DNA from: an uncultured Acidobacteriota bacterium
GTDB lineage: Bacteria > Acidobacteriota > Blastocatellia > RBC074
DNA length: 64,000 nucleotides
Assembly (NCBI GenBank): GCA_902825875.1
Contig: CADECP010000021.1
Coordinates: 66,523-130,522, forward strand
Direction: 5' to 3'
Shown: piece by piece, positions 17,854-30,538 of the stretch
How positions within the stretch are numbered: the stretch's first letter is position 1
Layout: the number at the start of each line of letters is the position of its first letter
Made by a program: the position numbers and the translations under genes
Notes under the pieces: model-generated
Told to the model about the DNA's origin: nothing
What the model saw: only the letters and a program-made list of their open reading frames with translations
The model's database searches: none

Positions 17854-18012
17854 ATGAACCCTCATTGGATTCAAATTGCGTATTTGACGGCAAAAAAGGC
17901 AGTGCGAACCTGTCCGCATTGCGGGAAGAAAGGCACGTATCCGGCCAAAAAAACCGGACAGTTTCACACATGCAAACACTGCCATCACCGGTTCAAGGAA
18001 AAGGAAAGTTAG
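17854..18012 (+). CDS. 52-residue zinc-ribbon protein
   Basis: A short gene between two transporter genes. The translation begins MNPHWIQIAYLTAKKAV, then has CPHCGKKGTYPAKK and HTCKHCHHRFKEKES at the C-terminus: two CxxC knuckles 20 residues apart plus several histidines, a typical zinc ribbon. GAGGAGGAACG gives a strong ribosome-binding site. It starts 19 bases after the CaCA gene and ends three bases before the KefB-like gene, so the three are almost certainly co-transcribed. Function unknown; a metal-sensing or nucleic-acid-binding role is only suggested by the fold. Confidence 0.8.
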   Translation: MNPHWIQIAYLTAKKAVRTCPHCGKKGTYPAKKTGQFHTCKHCHHRFKEKES

Positions 18013-18015
18013 GCA

Positions 18016-20055
18016 ATGCCGCACGACATAACTTTATTGAACGATCTGCTGATTTTGTTGCTGGCGGCGTTGCCCATTACGTTTTTGTGCCATCGGTTGC
18101 GATTGCCCGTGATGGTTGGATTTATGCTGACTGGAATCATCATCGGCCCATCCGGAGCCGGTTTGATCCGCGATCCGCATGCAGTGGAATTGCTGGCCGA
18201 AATTGGAGTCGTGTTGTTGCTGTTCACCATCGGGTTGGAGTTTTCGTTGCAGCGAATGGTGGAGATGAAGCGATTGGTTCTGGTGGGCGGCGGTTTGCAG
18301 GTAACGCTGACTCTTTTGATTGCGTTCGGACTGGCTTGCCTGTTTGGACGTTCGTTCAGTCAGTCGGTGTTTTTCGGATTCCTGTTCGCGCTATCCAGCA
18401 CGGCGATTGTGCTGAAAAGTTATATGGACCGCGCTGAAGTCGAAACTCCTCACGGCAAGGCCGGAGTCGGCATTTTGCTGTTTCAGGATTTGTGCATCGT
18501 GCCGATGATGTTACTGACCCCGGTTTTAAGCGGCAAGGAAGGTTCCGATCCCACGCAAATTGTTCTGGCTTTGGGAGAAGCCGCGCTGGCCATTGCGACA
18601 ATCATTTTGACCGCTCGTTTTGTCGTGCCGTTTTTGTTGGGACGAATCGTCAAATTACGCAGCCCGGAAATTTTCATTGTTTTTGTAGTGCTGGTCAGTT
18701 TAGGGACGGCGTCGGTGACGGCGCATTTTGGGTTGTCGCTGGCGCTTGGAGCCTTCATCGCCGGATTGGTGCTGTCGGAATCTGAATATAGCCACCAGAT
18801 AGTTTCTGACGTTCTGCCGTTTCGGGATGTATTCAACAGTCTGTTTTTCATTTCGATTGGAATGTTGCTGTCGCTGGCAGCTTTGCTGGCGAATCTGCCG
18901 ACAGTGTTGTTTTTGCTGACGGCGTTGATTGTCGGCAAAGCCTTGATCGTGTTTGTTGTCGCGTTGTTGCTTGGCAATTCGTTGCGTGTTGCAACGATGA
19001 TCGGTTTGGGGTTGGCTCAGGTCGGCGAATTCTCTTTCATCCTGGCCAAAGTCGGAGCCGGGCAAGGGCTGATTTCGGACAACGATTACCAGCAATTCCT
19101 GGCGGCTTCGATTCTTTCCATGATTTTGACGCCGTTTCTGATCAAAGCCGCGCCACGCGCCGGTTACGGCTTGCAGGCTTTGATTTCGCCGAAATCCAAA
19201 GAAGACTTATCGTTTGAACCTCCGGAATCAACCGATGCACAAAAAGGCCATGTCGTTATCGTCGGTTACGGAATGAACGGACATAATTTGGCGAAGGTGC
19301 TGAGTCGGACTTCGATTCCGCACAAAGTGCTGGAACTGAATGCCGAAAACGTTCGCAAAGGTAAGGCCGATGGTGCGCCGATTTATTATGGCGATGCCAC
19401 GCGACGCGAAATTTTGCTGCACGCCGGGCTGGCTTCGGCGCGAATCCTGGTCATTGCGATTTCCGACCTGCTTGCCACTCGCCGAATCGTTGCTTTGGCG
19501 CGCGAGATGAATCCTGACATTCGGATCATCGTCCGCACACGGTATATGTCTGAATTGAACGGCTTATATTCGCTTGGAGCCAATCAGGTCATTCCCGAAG
19601 AGTTTGAAACCAGTATTGAAATCTTTTCGCGTGTGTTGCGCGAATACGGTGTCGGGCGAAATCTGATCGAACGTGAAGTGCAGGAAATTCGACGTGAAGG
19701 ATATAAAGTGCTGCGCTCTGCGTCGCTGCCGTTGGCAGATTTCAGCGTTGTCGCCGAAACCTTCGGGTCAGTTTCATCCGAAACGGTTTTTATTGACGAA
19801 CATTCGCCCGCAATTGGCAAAACACTGGCGGAACTCAATCTGCGTAGCCGCGTTGGCGTGACAGTGATCGCGGCGATTTGCGACAGCAACACTCGCGTCA
19901 ACCTCGGCCCGGAATTCAGAATCGGCGCCAACGACATTTTGGTTCTGCTGGGAAGCCCTGAGCAAATTGAACAGGCGCAGGACATTCTCAACAATGAACA
20001 TCCACTTTCAGAACATCGCTCAAACGATACTGCAATCTTCCATCACTCAGATTAA
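18016..20055 (+). CDS. KefB/YbaL-like monovalent cation:proton antiporter with TrkA-N and TrkA-C domains
   Basis: 679 residues. A Na+/H+ exchanger membrane domain (about 1-385) has LPVMVGFMLTGIIIGPSG, the FQDLCIVPMM motif with the QD typical of Kef-type systems, and ALGAFIAGLVLSESEYSHQI. A Rossmann TrkA-N domain (about 410-530) begins HVVIVGYGMNGHNLAKVL, an NAD(H)-binding GxGxxG-like turn. A TrkA-C domain (about 590-665) closes it. Such proteins release K+ or exchange cations under nucleotide control. The last nine bases overlap the end of the converging mannosyltransferase-like gene. Confidence 0.92.
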   Translation: MPHDITLLNDLLILLLAALPITFLCHRLRLPVMVGFMLTGIIIGPSGAGLIRDPHAVELLAEIGVVLLLFTIGLEFSLQRMVEMKRLVLVGGGLQVTLTLLIAFGLACLFGRSFSQSVFFGFLFALSSTAIVLKSYMDRAEVETPHGKAGVGILLFQDLCIVPMMLLTPVLSGKEGSDPTQIVLALGEAALAIATIILTARFVVPFLLGRIVKLRSPEIFIVFVVLVSLGTASVTAHFGLSLALGAFIAGLVLSESEYSHQIVSDVLPFRDVFNSLFFISIGMLLSLAALLANLPTVLFLLTALIVGKALIVFVVALLLGNSLRVATMIGLGLAQVGEFSFILAKVGAGQGLISDNDYQQFLAASILSMILTPFLIKAAPRAGYGLQALISPKSKEDLSFEPPESTDAQKGHVVIVGYGMNGHNLAKVLSRTSIPHKVLELNAENVRKGKADGAPIYYGDATRREILLHAGLASARILVIAISDLLATRRIVALAREMNPDIRIIVRTRYMSELNGLYSLGANQVIPEEFETSIEIFSRVLREYGVGRNLIEREVQEIRREGYKVLRSASLPLADFSVVAETFGSVSSETVFIDEHSPAIGKTLAELNLRSRVGVTVIAAICDSNTRVNLGPEFRIGANDILVLLGSPEQIEQAQDILNNEHPLSEHRSNDTAIFHHSD

Positions 20056-21339
20056 CGCCGGGCTGAAGAAAAAACCGAAGAAAGCCGTCATCAACGAAAG
20101 CATCACCAGGAAGACGGTTCGTACAGTTTGGTCTATTAACGGAGAGCGTCCCCAAACTGCCAGCAGGACAAAAATCGGAAAGACCGAAATCATGTACCGC
20201 GAATTGCCTTCGAGCGTGACGGTCGAAAGCGGCGTCAGCACGGAAATGAAAATGTAAAACGCCCACGCCCAGTTTTGTCGTTTTAGCCAGACAAATCCGC
20301 AAATCAATGCCAGCATCGCCGCCGCAAAGTTCAGCAGGCGAAAATTCCACCCGGCGCTCAATTCAAACGGGCTGATGATGAACGTCACCAAAGGTTGCAG
20401 AAAAAATCCCCAACGAACTTTCCAGGCTGCCTGAGCGTCGGCAAAAGCAAATGCATTGCCCGTGATTGCATGCAGGTACGCCATAAATGCCAATAAGCCA
20501 GCCGGAGCCAGCAGCAATCCCAGACTATTGGCTCGAAACTTGAGCGAGCGATAGGTTTGCCAGTAAAAAATCAACAAAGCCGGAAAAAGGAAAATCCCAT
20601 TGTAGCGAGTGGCCGATGCCAACCCGGCAAACAACCCAGCCAGCCACCAGTTGCCACGTTTGGCCGCCAGAAACCCGGCCACCGTCACCATAAAAAACAA
20701 CGAAGTCGTCCACGGCAAGGAAAAGAAATAACTGGTCGGAAATGCCGCCACATAAAAGATCGTTCGATTGGCCACTGATTTGTCGAACTCGAAGGCCAGA
20801 ACAAGTTTGTGCAACAGCATCAGCGCAACAAACAAAAACAGGTTCGACAAGGCAATTCCTACGAGCCGGTAGTTGCCTGTGATGCTGGCTACGGTTCGCA
20901 CTGCCAGTGGGTACAGCGGAAAAAATGCCCAGTTGTGTTCCTTATCCAGATTGAAAGGTTCTTTGTCGTAACCGTTTCGTGCGACCGAGATGTACCACGA
21001 ACCGTCGCTGCGCGTGGCCAGGGTGCGCAACTCTTCGGGAATGCTGTATCGCCGAATGGCTATGCGGACGTTGTGCGGTTGTTCGCCAAAACTCGTCGGC
21101 GGTTCGCTGAATGAAAGATGTGTGGAAATGATGAAGATCAGAAACACCAGCGAGCGCGTCAGCAGAAAGACAAAACCTGCGGCTTGAAAACTCTGATCGT
21201 TCCATACGGCAGAAAGCCATGAAGCAAGATGTCGCGCCCGGCGTCGCCAATCAACAATCTCCTCTATGGAATTGTCAGTTTCAGCGACCCGTACAGAATG
21301 AACTTCGTTGCTGTCGAGATGAGCGGAAGGGGTAAGCAT
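20047..21339 (-). CDS. PIG-V/GT39-like mannosyltransferase family membrane protein
   Basis: 430 residues, a cytosolic N-terminus of about 55 residues, then roughly ten membrane helices. The first lumenal/periplasmic loop contains ATRSDGSWYISVARNGYDKE and, further on, WAFFPLYPLAVR, the arrangement found in PIG-V-like mannosyltransferases (DGxWY, GY, FFPLYP). A lipid-linked mannose or similar donor is expected, but the acceptor is unknown. No clear ribosome-binding site decides between nearby starts. Confidence 0.78.
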   Translation of the reverse strand: MLTPSAHLDSNEVHSVRVAETDNSIEEIVDWRRRARHLASWLSAVWNDQSFQAAGFVFLLTRSLVFLIFIISTHLSFSEPPTSFGEQPHNVRIAIRRYSIPEELRTLATRSDGSWYISVARNGYDKEPFNLDKEHNWAFFPLYPLAVRTVASITGNYRLVGIALSNLFLFVALMLLHKLVLAFEFDKSVANRTIFYVAAFPTSYFFSLPWTTSLFFMVTVAGFLAAKRGNWWLAGLFAGLASATRYNGIFLFPALLIFYWQTYRSLKFRANSLGLLLAPAGLLAFMAYLHAITGNAFAFADAQAAWKVRWGFFLQPLVTFIISPFELSAGWNFRLLNFAAAMLALICGFVWLKRQNWAWAFYIFISVLTPLSTVTLEGNSRYMISVFPIFVLLAVWGRSPLIDQTVRTVFLVMLSLMTAFFGFFFSPALI

Positions 21340-21444
21340 ACTCGTCAGTCCTGTTCGGTTTATTCGGTTGTTGGATTAAACAGACGGTCGTAATGCAGAT
21401 GACCGTTGAAAAGTGGGTTTACGATGGAAAACATAAACCAGAAA

Positions 21445-21486
21445 AGCAGAAGGCACAAAGGTAAATTTGCCTTCGTGCCTTCTGCT
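21445..21486 (-). terminator. terminator hairpin downstream of fbaB
   Basis: AGCAGAAGGCACAAAGG on the left pairs with CCTTCGTGCCTTCTGCT on the right across 21445-21486, with two mismatches and an A/T-rich centre. It lies 24 bases beyond the aldolase stop and before the upstream end of the next minus-strand gene, so the two genes are probably separate units. Confidence 0.7.
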
Positions 21487-21510
21487 GAATTGAACTGGTT
21501 GATTGTCGAG

Positions 21511-22581
21511 TTACGCGATGGTGATTTCTTTGGCCAGATACACGTCCTGAATCGCATTCAGGATTTCCACGCCTTCTTTCATCGGGCGCTGGAATGCTTT
21601 GCGACCGGAAATCAGGCCGGTCCCGCCTGCGCGTTTGTTGACGATGGCGGTGGTCACGGCTTCGGCCAGATCGCTGGCTCCTTTGGATTCGCCGCCGGAG
21701 TTAATCAGCCCTGCGCGCCCCATGTAACAGTTGGCGACTTGATACCGAGTCAGGTCAATCAGATTGTCTGACGACAGTTCGGTGTAAACGCGGTCGTCAA
21801 TCTTGCCGTACGGATTTTCCTTCGACGACAGAGCCTTGTATCCGCCGTTATTCAGCGGCAATTTCTGTTTGATGATGTCGGCTTCGATGGTTACGCCCAA
21901 ATGGTTGGCTTGTCCGCTCAAATCTGCCGACACGTGATAATCCTTGTCTTTTTTGAAATCGGCATTACGCAGATAACACCACAGCACGGTGTACAGGCCA
22001 AGTTCGTGCGCGCGCTGGAAAGCTTCGGAAACTTCCTGCAACTGGCGTGTGGATTCGTCCGAACCGAAATAAATCGTCGCACCTATGCCGGTTGCGCCCA
22101 TGTCGAACGCCTGATCCACGCGGCCAAACATGATTTGATCGAATTTGTTCGGGTAAGTCAGGAATTCGTTGTGGTTGATTTTGACGATGAAGGGAATCCT
22201 GTGAGCATATTTGCGGCTGCAAGCTCCGAGCACACCCAGCGTCGAAGCGACGGCGTTGCATCCGCCTTCGATGGCCAGTTCGACGATTTTGGCCGGGTCG
22301 AAGTAAATCGGATTTTTGGCGAAACTTGCTCCGGCGGAATGTTCTATGCCCTGGTCAACCGGCAAAATCGAAAGGTAGCCGGTTCCCGCCAGACGGCCAG
22401 TGTTGAACGTGTGCTGCAAATTTCTGAGCACAGCCGACGGACGATCCGAATCCAGCCACACGCGATCCACAAAATCCGGTCCCGGCAAATGCAAATGGTC
22501 TTTGGCAATCGTTTTGCACTCGTGATTGAGCAAAGCCTGACCGTCTGCTCCCAGCAGCTTCTCTATTTCCTGAATTTTCAT
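21511..22581 (-). CDS. fbaB: class I fructose-bisphosphate aldolase (DhnA/FbaB type)
   Basis: 356 residues. Schiff-base aldolase of glycolysis and gluconeogenesis, archaeal/DhnA subtype. Visible blocks are [53 protein letters not shown] with a candidate Schiff-base region, [19 protein letters not shown] and [16 protein letters not shown], the phosphate-binding end of the barrel. There is no class II zinc motif. It stands alone with its own terminator. Confidence 0.93.
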   Translation of the reverse strand: MKIQEIEKLLGADGQALLNHECKTIAKDHLHLPGPDFVDRVWLDSDRPSAVLRNLQHTFNTGRLAGTGYLSILPVDQGIEHSAGASFAKNPIYFDPAKIVELAIEGGCNAVASTLGVLGACSRKYAHRIPFIVKINHNEFLTYPNKFDQIMFGRVDQAFDMGATGIGATIYFGSDESTRQLQEVSEAFQRAHELGLYTVLWCYLRNADFKKDKDYHVSADLSGQANHLGVTIEADIIKQKLPLNNGGYKALSSKENPYGKIDDRVYTELSSDNLIDLTRYQVANCYMGRAGLINSGGESKGASDLAEAVTTAIVNKRAGGTGLISGRKAFQRPMKEGVEILNAIQDVYLAKEITIA

Positions 22582-22701
22582 TGGTAAATCTCCGAAGTTG
22601 AGGTTTGTAAAAGTAAGCGGGATTCTACTGCGCGAGTTTTGGAATGGTCAAACCAACACAACGCACCGCCCGTAAACGCAGGAATCGGATTTCAGATACG
22701 A

Positions 22702-22739
22702 GAACGCATCGGCAGACTGGTCAGCCTGACGATGCGTTC
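22702..22739 (-). terminator. putative terminator of the BNR-protein gene
   Basis: GAACGCATCG (22702-22711) pairs with CGATGCGTTC (22730-22739) as a 10-bp stem with extra inner pairing. It sits 47 bases beyond the stop of the large BNR gene. No T-tract follows, so the call is moderate. The rest of 22582-22785 shows nothing recognisable. Confidence 0.5.
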
Positions 22740-22785
22740 AATTGAAAACCGACTTGCGCTATTTGGTTTGCCGCCGATTCAGCCG

Positions 22786-25950
<3,165 letters not shown>

Positions 25951-26116
25951 AGATAGACACCCACAGTTTTAGAATTTGTCAGATCAGGCCAGATAAAAAT
26001 TGATACCGCTTCGTGAACCAAATGTAGCCGAGATTCCGCCTTTGTGCCAGACATTGCGCCGATTGTTTCAATTTCTTTGATTGATTGTAACTGCTCGGAG
26101 GGAATGAAGAGAGATT

Positions 26117-26152
26117 ACGGAATGGACGGAAATAACGGAATGGACGGAAATT
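26117..26152. repeat. two tandem 18-bp units
   Basis: ACGGAATGGACGGAAATA (26117-26134) is followed by ACGGAATGGACGGAAATT (26135-26152), and TTTCCGTTTGTT sequences occur just downstream as partial inverted matches. It lies in the 262-base non-coding gap before the pepA stop. No gene or promoter is recognised there. Confidence 0.6.
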
Positions 26153-26212
26153 TTCCATCTCTTTTCCGTTTGTTCAGTTATTTCCGTTTGTTACGTCAGT
26201 TTTCCCGCAGAG

Positions 26213-27688
26213 TTATTGACAGACCAAATTGACCAGCGTTCGCACGCAAACACCTGTCGGCCCAATGGCCAGATAAGGTTTGGTGCTTTCGTTCCAGGCC
26301 GTTCCGGCGATATCCAAATGCACCCACGGAGTGTCTTCGACGAATTCGCGGATGAAATAAGCGCCGGTGATGGTTCCGGCTTTGCGGCCACCGACGTTTT
26401 TGATGTCGGCAATCTCGCTCTTGATTTGTTCGCGGTATTCTTTGTCGAGTGGCAGTTGCCAGAACTTTTCGCCGGACTTCTTGGCCACGCCAATCACAGT
26501 GTCAATCCATTCCTGATTGTTGCCCAGAATCGCCACGTACACGTCGCCGAGCGCAATCGAAACCGCTCCGGTCAGCGTAGCCAGATCAACGATTTTCGTC
26601 GCGCCGAGTTTGCGCGCATAAGCCACAGCGTCGGCCAGAATCAAACGGCCTTCGGCGTCGGTGTTGATGACTTCGATGGTTTTTCCGGTCATTGCGCGAA
26701 CCACATCACCGGGACGTTGAGCGCGTCCGCCGGGCATGTTTTCCGTCGCCGGAACAATCCCCAACACGTTGACCGCAGGTTTCAGTTGAGCAATGGCGCG
26801 CATCGCGGCAATGGTCGTCGCTCCGCCAGCCATGTCGTATTTCATTTTTTCCATGCCGTCGGCAGGTTTGATGGAAATGCCTCCAGTGTCGAAAGTCACG
26901 CCTTTGCCAACGATGGCCACAGTTTCGTCCGATTTGGTTTTCGGTTTGTAGCTCAGAACAATCAGCTTGGCGGGTTCCGCTGACCCTTGCGCCACGCCGA
27001 GCAGCGATCCCATTCCAAGTTCGCGCATCTGGTCTTCGTCCAGCACGTCCAGCGACAAGCCGTACGTTTTGGCGACTTCTTCGGCTTTGTTGGCCATCTC
27101 GGTCGGAGTCATGACGTTGCTGGGTTCGTTGATGACTTCGCGGCCAAAATTGGTCGCTTCGGCAATGATGCGTCCGCGTTCGACGCCTGTTTGAGCCGCG
27201 TCGAAATCGCCGCCATCGGTGGCCAGAATCATTTGATCCAGATGATTCTCTGTTTTGTCGCTGGTGTGATATTTGTCGGGTTCAAACAGCGCCAGCAAAG
27301 CGCCTTCGGTGGCTGATTGCGCGCTGTCGCCAGCCGCCAGATCGAATCGTTGTAAAAACGCAAACGTCCGGGCTTTTTTGCCGCGCAAAGTTCGCGCCGC
27401 CGTGCCCGCCATCCGCCGCACTTTGTCTGTGGAAAATTCGTCTTTTTTGCCTGCGCCGAGCAGCAACAAGCGCCGCGCTTTCATCTCGCCTGTGTTGTGA
27501 ACGTAGGCGGATTCGCTCCCTTTGCCGGTGAACTCGCCGGTTTCAATCAGCGAAGTCAGCACACCGCCGGTTCGTTTATTCAGTTCGGCCAGCACGCCTT
27601 CTTCCGGCTTTTCGCCTTCAAAGACGCCAACGACCAGCGCATCGCATTCAATTTCGTAAAACTTTCTTGAGTCGGCTTTGACTTCCAT
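26213..27688 (-). CDS. pepA: leucyl aminopeptidase (M17 family)
   Basis: 491 residues: N-terminal macro-like domain (about 1-165) and the M17 catalytic domain. The metal-binding signature NTDAEGRL is intact, and VGKGVTFDTGGISIKPADGMEKMKYDMAGG carries the metal and active-site lysines and aspartates. It removes N-terminal amino acids from peptides, probably as a cytosolic hexamer with two metal ions. GGGAGAACATTGA precedes the ATG. It is last in the plsC-like/gpsA/smpB/pepA operon, 26 bases after smpB. Confidence 0.95.
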   Translation of the reverse strand: MEVKADSRKFYEIECDALVVGVFEGEKPEEGVLAELNKRTGGVLTSLIETGEFTGKGSESAYVHNTGEMKARRLLLLGAGKKDEFSTDKVRRMAGTAARTLRGKKARTFAFLQRFDLAAGDSAQSATEGALLALFEPDKYHTSDKTENHLDQMILATDGGDFDAAQTGVERGRIIAEATNFGREVINEPSNVMTPTEMANKAEEVAKTYGLSLDVLDEDQMRELGMGSLLGVAQGSAEPAKLIVLSYKPKTKSDETVAIVGKGVTFDTGGISIKPADGMEKMKYDMAGGATTIAAMRAIAQLKPAVNVLGIVPATENMPGGRAQRPGDVVRAMTGKTIEVINTDAEGRLILADAVAYARKLGATKIVDLATLTGAVSIALGDVYVAILGNNQEWIDTVIGVAKKSGEKFWQLPLDKEYREQIKSEIADIKNVGGRKAGTITGAYFIREFVEDTPWVHLDIAGTAWNESTKPYLAIGPTGVCVRTLVNLVCQ

Positions 27689-27714
27689 TCAATGTTCTCC
27701 CGTTTGAGTTGTGA

Positions 27715-28194
27715 TTATTCTTCTCGATTTCTGTGTTTGATCGCCGCGCGAGCTTCGCGTTCCTGAGTCTTCTTCGCTTCGTCGGCGCGTTTGTCGTACA
27801 GCTTTTTGCCTTTGGCCAGACCGATTTCGCATTTGATCAGATTGCCTTTGAAATACAGCTTGGTCGGAACCAGCGTCAGACCTTTTTCCTGAGTCTTCGA
27901 TTGCAGCCGGTAGATTTCGCGTTTGTGCATCAGCAAGCGACGCTCGCGGTCGGGTTCGTGGTTCTGCCGGTTACCGTGCGAATAATGGCTGATGTGAACG
28001 TTCAACAGCCAGACTTCTCCGTCGCGCACGGAAACGTAACCGTCTTTCAAATTGACGCGCCCGGCGCGAGCGGATTTGACTTCGGTTCCGGTCAATTGAA
28101 TCCCGGCTTCATAAGTTTCCAGAATGAAATAGTGATGATAAGCCTCGCGGTTGGTGGCCAGCGTTTTAGCTTGTTCCGTTTGTATTTTTGCCAT
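27715..28194 (-). CDS. smpB: SsrA-binding protein
   Basis: 159 residues, the usual length. Partner of tmRNA in trans-translation rescue of stalled ribosomes. The family pattern is plain: NREAYHHYFILETYEAGIQLTGTEVKS, GRVNLKDGYVSVRDGEVWLLNVHIS, LLMHKREIYRL and the basic tail KGKKLYDKRADEAKKTQERE. AGAGGA lies directly before the ATG, and gpsA ends four bases upstream. No ssrA gene was recognised in the window. Confidence 0.97.
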   Translation of the reverse strand: MAKIQTEQAKTLATNREAYHHYFILETYEAGIQLTGTEVKSARAGRVNLKDGYVSVRDGEVWLLNVHISHYSHGNRQNHEPDRERRLLMHKREIYRLQSKTQEKGLTLVPTKLYFKGNLIKCEIGLAKGKKLYDKRADEAKKTQEREARAAIKHRNREE

Positions 28195-28198
28195 TCCT

Positions 28199-29203
28199 CT
28201 AAATCCGTTCCGATTTCAACGGTCGTTCCATCAATTCCGCAGCCAACTGGCGCGGGCTTTTTCCTTCGTAAAGCATCTGGTAAACGCCGGTCGTGATTGG
28301 CATTTCAACGCCTAACTTGGTCGCCAATTCGTTGGCGGCTTTGGCGGTTTTGACGCCTTCGGCGACTTCGCGCATTTCGCTGATGATGTCTTCCAGCCTG
28401 CGTCCGCGACCGAGTTCCAAACCGACTCGGCGATTGCGCGACAGATTGCCGAAGCAGGTCAAAACCAGATCGCCCATTCCCGCCAAACCGGCCAGCGTGT
28501 CGGCTCGCCCGCCAAGCCTGACTGCCAGCCGAGTCATTTCAGCCAATCCGCGCGTGACCAGCGCAGCCTGGCTATTGTAGCCCAAGCCCAAGCCGTTGAC
28601 TGCTCCGGTGGCAATCGCCATGACGTTTTTGATTGCTCCGGCAATTTCCACGCCGATCACGTCGTTGTTGGTGTACACGCGGAAGCGATTGGAAGACAAG
28701 GCCTGCTGAATTTCCGCCGCCCAACCCAGCGAATGCGAAGCCGCGACAATAGCACACGGTTCGTCACGCGCGACTTCCTGCGCGAAGCTGGGGCCGGACA
28801 AAATTACGTAGCGCGGTTCAAACTGATCTTTCAATACATCGCGGATGACTTCTTCCATCCGCATCTGCGTTTCGATCTCTATGCCTTTGGTCGCGTTGAC
28901 GAAAATCATTTGTGGGCGCAGATGCGGGAGCATCTGGCTATAAACTTCTCGGCATACGTGCGACGGCACGACGGTAAGCACGATTTCAGCTTCGGCCAGA
29001 GCTTCAGCCAGATCGTTCGTCACCGCGATCGAATCGGGCAGCGCAAAACCCGGCAGGTAAATTTTGTTTTCGCGCTCGCGCTGCAACATTTCGGCGACTT
29101 CCGCGCTGTGTGCCCACAAACGGACTTCGTTCGCGGCGCGCGCGGCAACCAAAGCCAGCGCCGTTCCCCAACTTCCTGCCCCGATGATGGCGATTCGTTT
29201 CAT
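28199..29203 (-). CDS. gpsA: NAD(P)+-dependent glycerol-3-phosphate dehydrogenase
   Basis: 334 residues. Makes sn-glycerol 3-phosphate from dihydroxyacetone phosphate for phospholipid synthesis. Rossmann start KRIAIIGAGSWGTALALVAA, FVNATKGIE, ILSGPSFAQEVARDEPCAIV, the catalytic-lysine region GAIKNVMAIATGAVNGLGLG and LAGMGDLVLTCFGNLSRNR are all characteristic. It lies five bases downstream of an acyltransferase gene, placing two consecutive steps of lysophosphatidate and phosphatidate formation in one transcript. Confidence 0.96.
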   Translation of the reverse strand: MKRIAIIGAGSWGTALALVAARAANEVRLWAHSAEVAEMLQRERENKIYLPGFALPDSIAVTNDLAEALAEAEIVLTVVPSHVCREVYSQMLPHLRPQMIFVNATKGIEIETQMRMEEVIRDVLKDQFEPRYVILSGPSFAQEVARDEPCAIVAASHSLGWAAEIQQALSSNRFRVYTNNDVIGVEIAGAIKNVMAIATGAVNGLGLGYNSQAALVTRGLAEMTRLAVRLGGRADTLAGLAGMGDLVLTCFGNLSRNRRVGLELGRGRRLEDIISEMREVAEGVKTAKAANELATKLGVEMPITTGVYQMLYEGKSPRQLAAELMERPLKSERI

Positions 29204-29208
29204 CGTGA

Positions 29209-30522
29209 TTATTTCAATGACACGTCCCCGGCTCGGCGAATGTCGTAAGCGAACGAAACAAAGGTTTGCAGATAAGCAATCATTGCTACCGCTAACGCGG
29301 CATAAGCCAGCAGCAGCGATCTAGGCGATTCAGTCAACCAGACTGCCGCCGCGATCACAGCCAGCATCACCGCCGCAATCAGCCAGCGATAAATCACTTT
29401 GAACGACAGCACAAACACGGCGATGAAGCCCAATACCGTCACCAGCGTTCCCAATCCATGAGGCCAAAACAGCATCAGCACCATCGAAAAGTAATAGCCG
29501 GCAACCAAACCGCGCACGAATTTTTGCAGCGTGAAGTAATGTTCGTAAAAGAATGGAAACAGCGCCGCCAGCGCAGCCGCCACCAGCCATTCATTGCGTT
29601 CGCCCGAAGGCACAGCCAGTGCAGGACACAGCAAGGCGTGCCAGATCAGAATCAACCAGACCGGCATTGTGTTGCGAACCCATTTGGCGAACCGTCCGGG
29701 TTTAACCAGAGCCAGATCAGCAGCCAGATACAGATAATAGCCAACAGCGGGCAACCACACGCCCAACCAAGTTTCGCGGATTGTGTTGCGGCTTAAGGAA
29801 ACCAGCAAAGTGACAATCACGGCAATCAACGGCGCCCATTCATAACTGCGAATGTTTGATGGCGGCTGGCTGTACCAGCGGTCATACGCATCGTGAACGC
29901 GCAAGCTGGGCGTCAAAGAACGATTGATGCTTTCGGCGACCGACGCCATCACCTGTTGATGAAACTCTTTGTCGTCTCGGCGCGCGGTTCTGTCAGTTTC
30001 ATCAAGCTGAATCGGCGGATGATATTTGACGATGATCTTGGCGGGTTTCGGCAACAGCTTCCATTTTGGCCACGCGCGATAAGCTCCGCCGATGGTGACG
30101 GGAACGATTGCCGCGCCAGTTTCAATCGCCAGCCGGGCGACGCCGGTTCTGAGTTCGCCCATCGGTCCTTGTTCGGAGCGTTGCCCTTCGGGAAAGATGC
30201 CCAGCGCGTCACCGCTGTCGAGCACTTTCACCGCTTCGCGGAAAGCCGATTCGCCTTTGCCTTTGCGAATGTCTACTGGAAATGATCCGAACGCGCGAAT
30301 CAATTGGCCAAGCACTGGCACTTTGAACAGCGCATCCCAGGCCATAAATCGAATTCGCCGTTTGACCGGCAACAGCACCAGCACAGGGTCAAGATACGAC
30401 GGATGATTGCCTGCAATGATGACGGCTCCGCGCGCCGGAATGTTTTCCACGCCGTGATACTCAACGGCGAACAGCACACGAAACAACGGCCAGCCAATAG
30501 ATTTCAAAAGTCGTAGGAGCAT
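29209..30522 (-). CDS. 1-acylglycerol-3-phosphate acyltransferase-like domain fused to a polytopic membrane domain
   Basis: 437 residues. The first 200 are a PlsC/LPLAT domain: IIAGNHPSYLDPVL has the NHxxxxD catalytic motif (residues 39-45), and LGIFPEGQRSEQG the substrate-binding FPEG (110-113). After a basic linker, residues 225-430 form about eight to ten hydrophobic helices without a motif I recognise. The normal PlsC is about 240 residues and has no such tail. Adjacent gpsA supports a role in phospholipid assembly; the membrane half may be a scaffold or transporter. Confidence 0.82.
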   Translation of the reverse strand: MLLRLLKSIGWPLFRVLFAVEYHGVENIPARGAVIIAGNHPSYLDPVLVLLPVKRRIRFMAWDALFKVPVLGQLIRAFGSFPVDIRKGKGESAFREAVKVLDSGDALGIFPEGQRSEQGPMGELRTGVARLAIETGAAIVPVTIGGAYRAWPKWKLLPKPAKIIVKYHPPIQLDETDRTARRDDKEFHQQVMASVAESINRSLTPSLRVHDAYDRWYSQPPSNIRSYEWAPLIAVIVTLLVSLSRNTIRETWLGVWLPAVGYYLYLAADLALVKPGRFAKWVRNTMPVWLILIWHALLCPALAVPSGERNEWLVAAALAALFPFFYEHYFTLQKFVRGLVAGYYFSMVLMLFWPHGLGTLVTVLGFIAVFVLSFKVIYRWLIAAVMLAVIAAAVWLTESPRSLLLAYAALAVAMIAYLQTFVSFAYDIRRAGDVSLK

Positions 30523-30538
30523 AGTGAAAAGTTAGGCT

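Noticed and set aside
26117..26152. Two 18-bp units as an iteron-type replication origin
   Set aside because: Only two copies, no DnaA boxes or rep gene nearby; a simple tandem duplication is enough.
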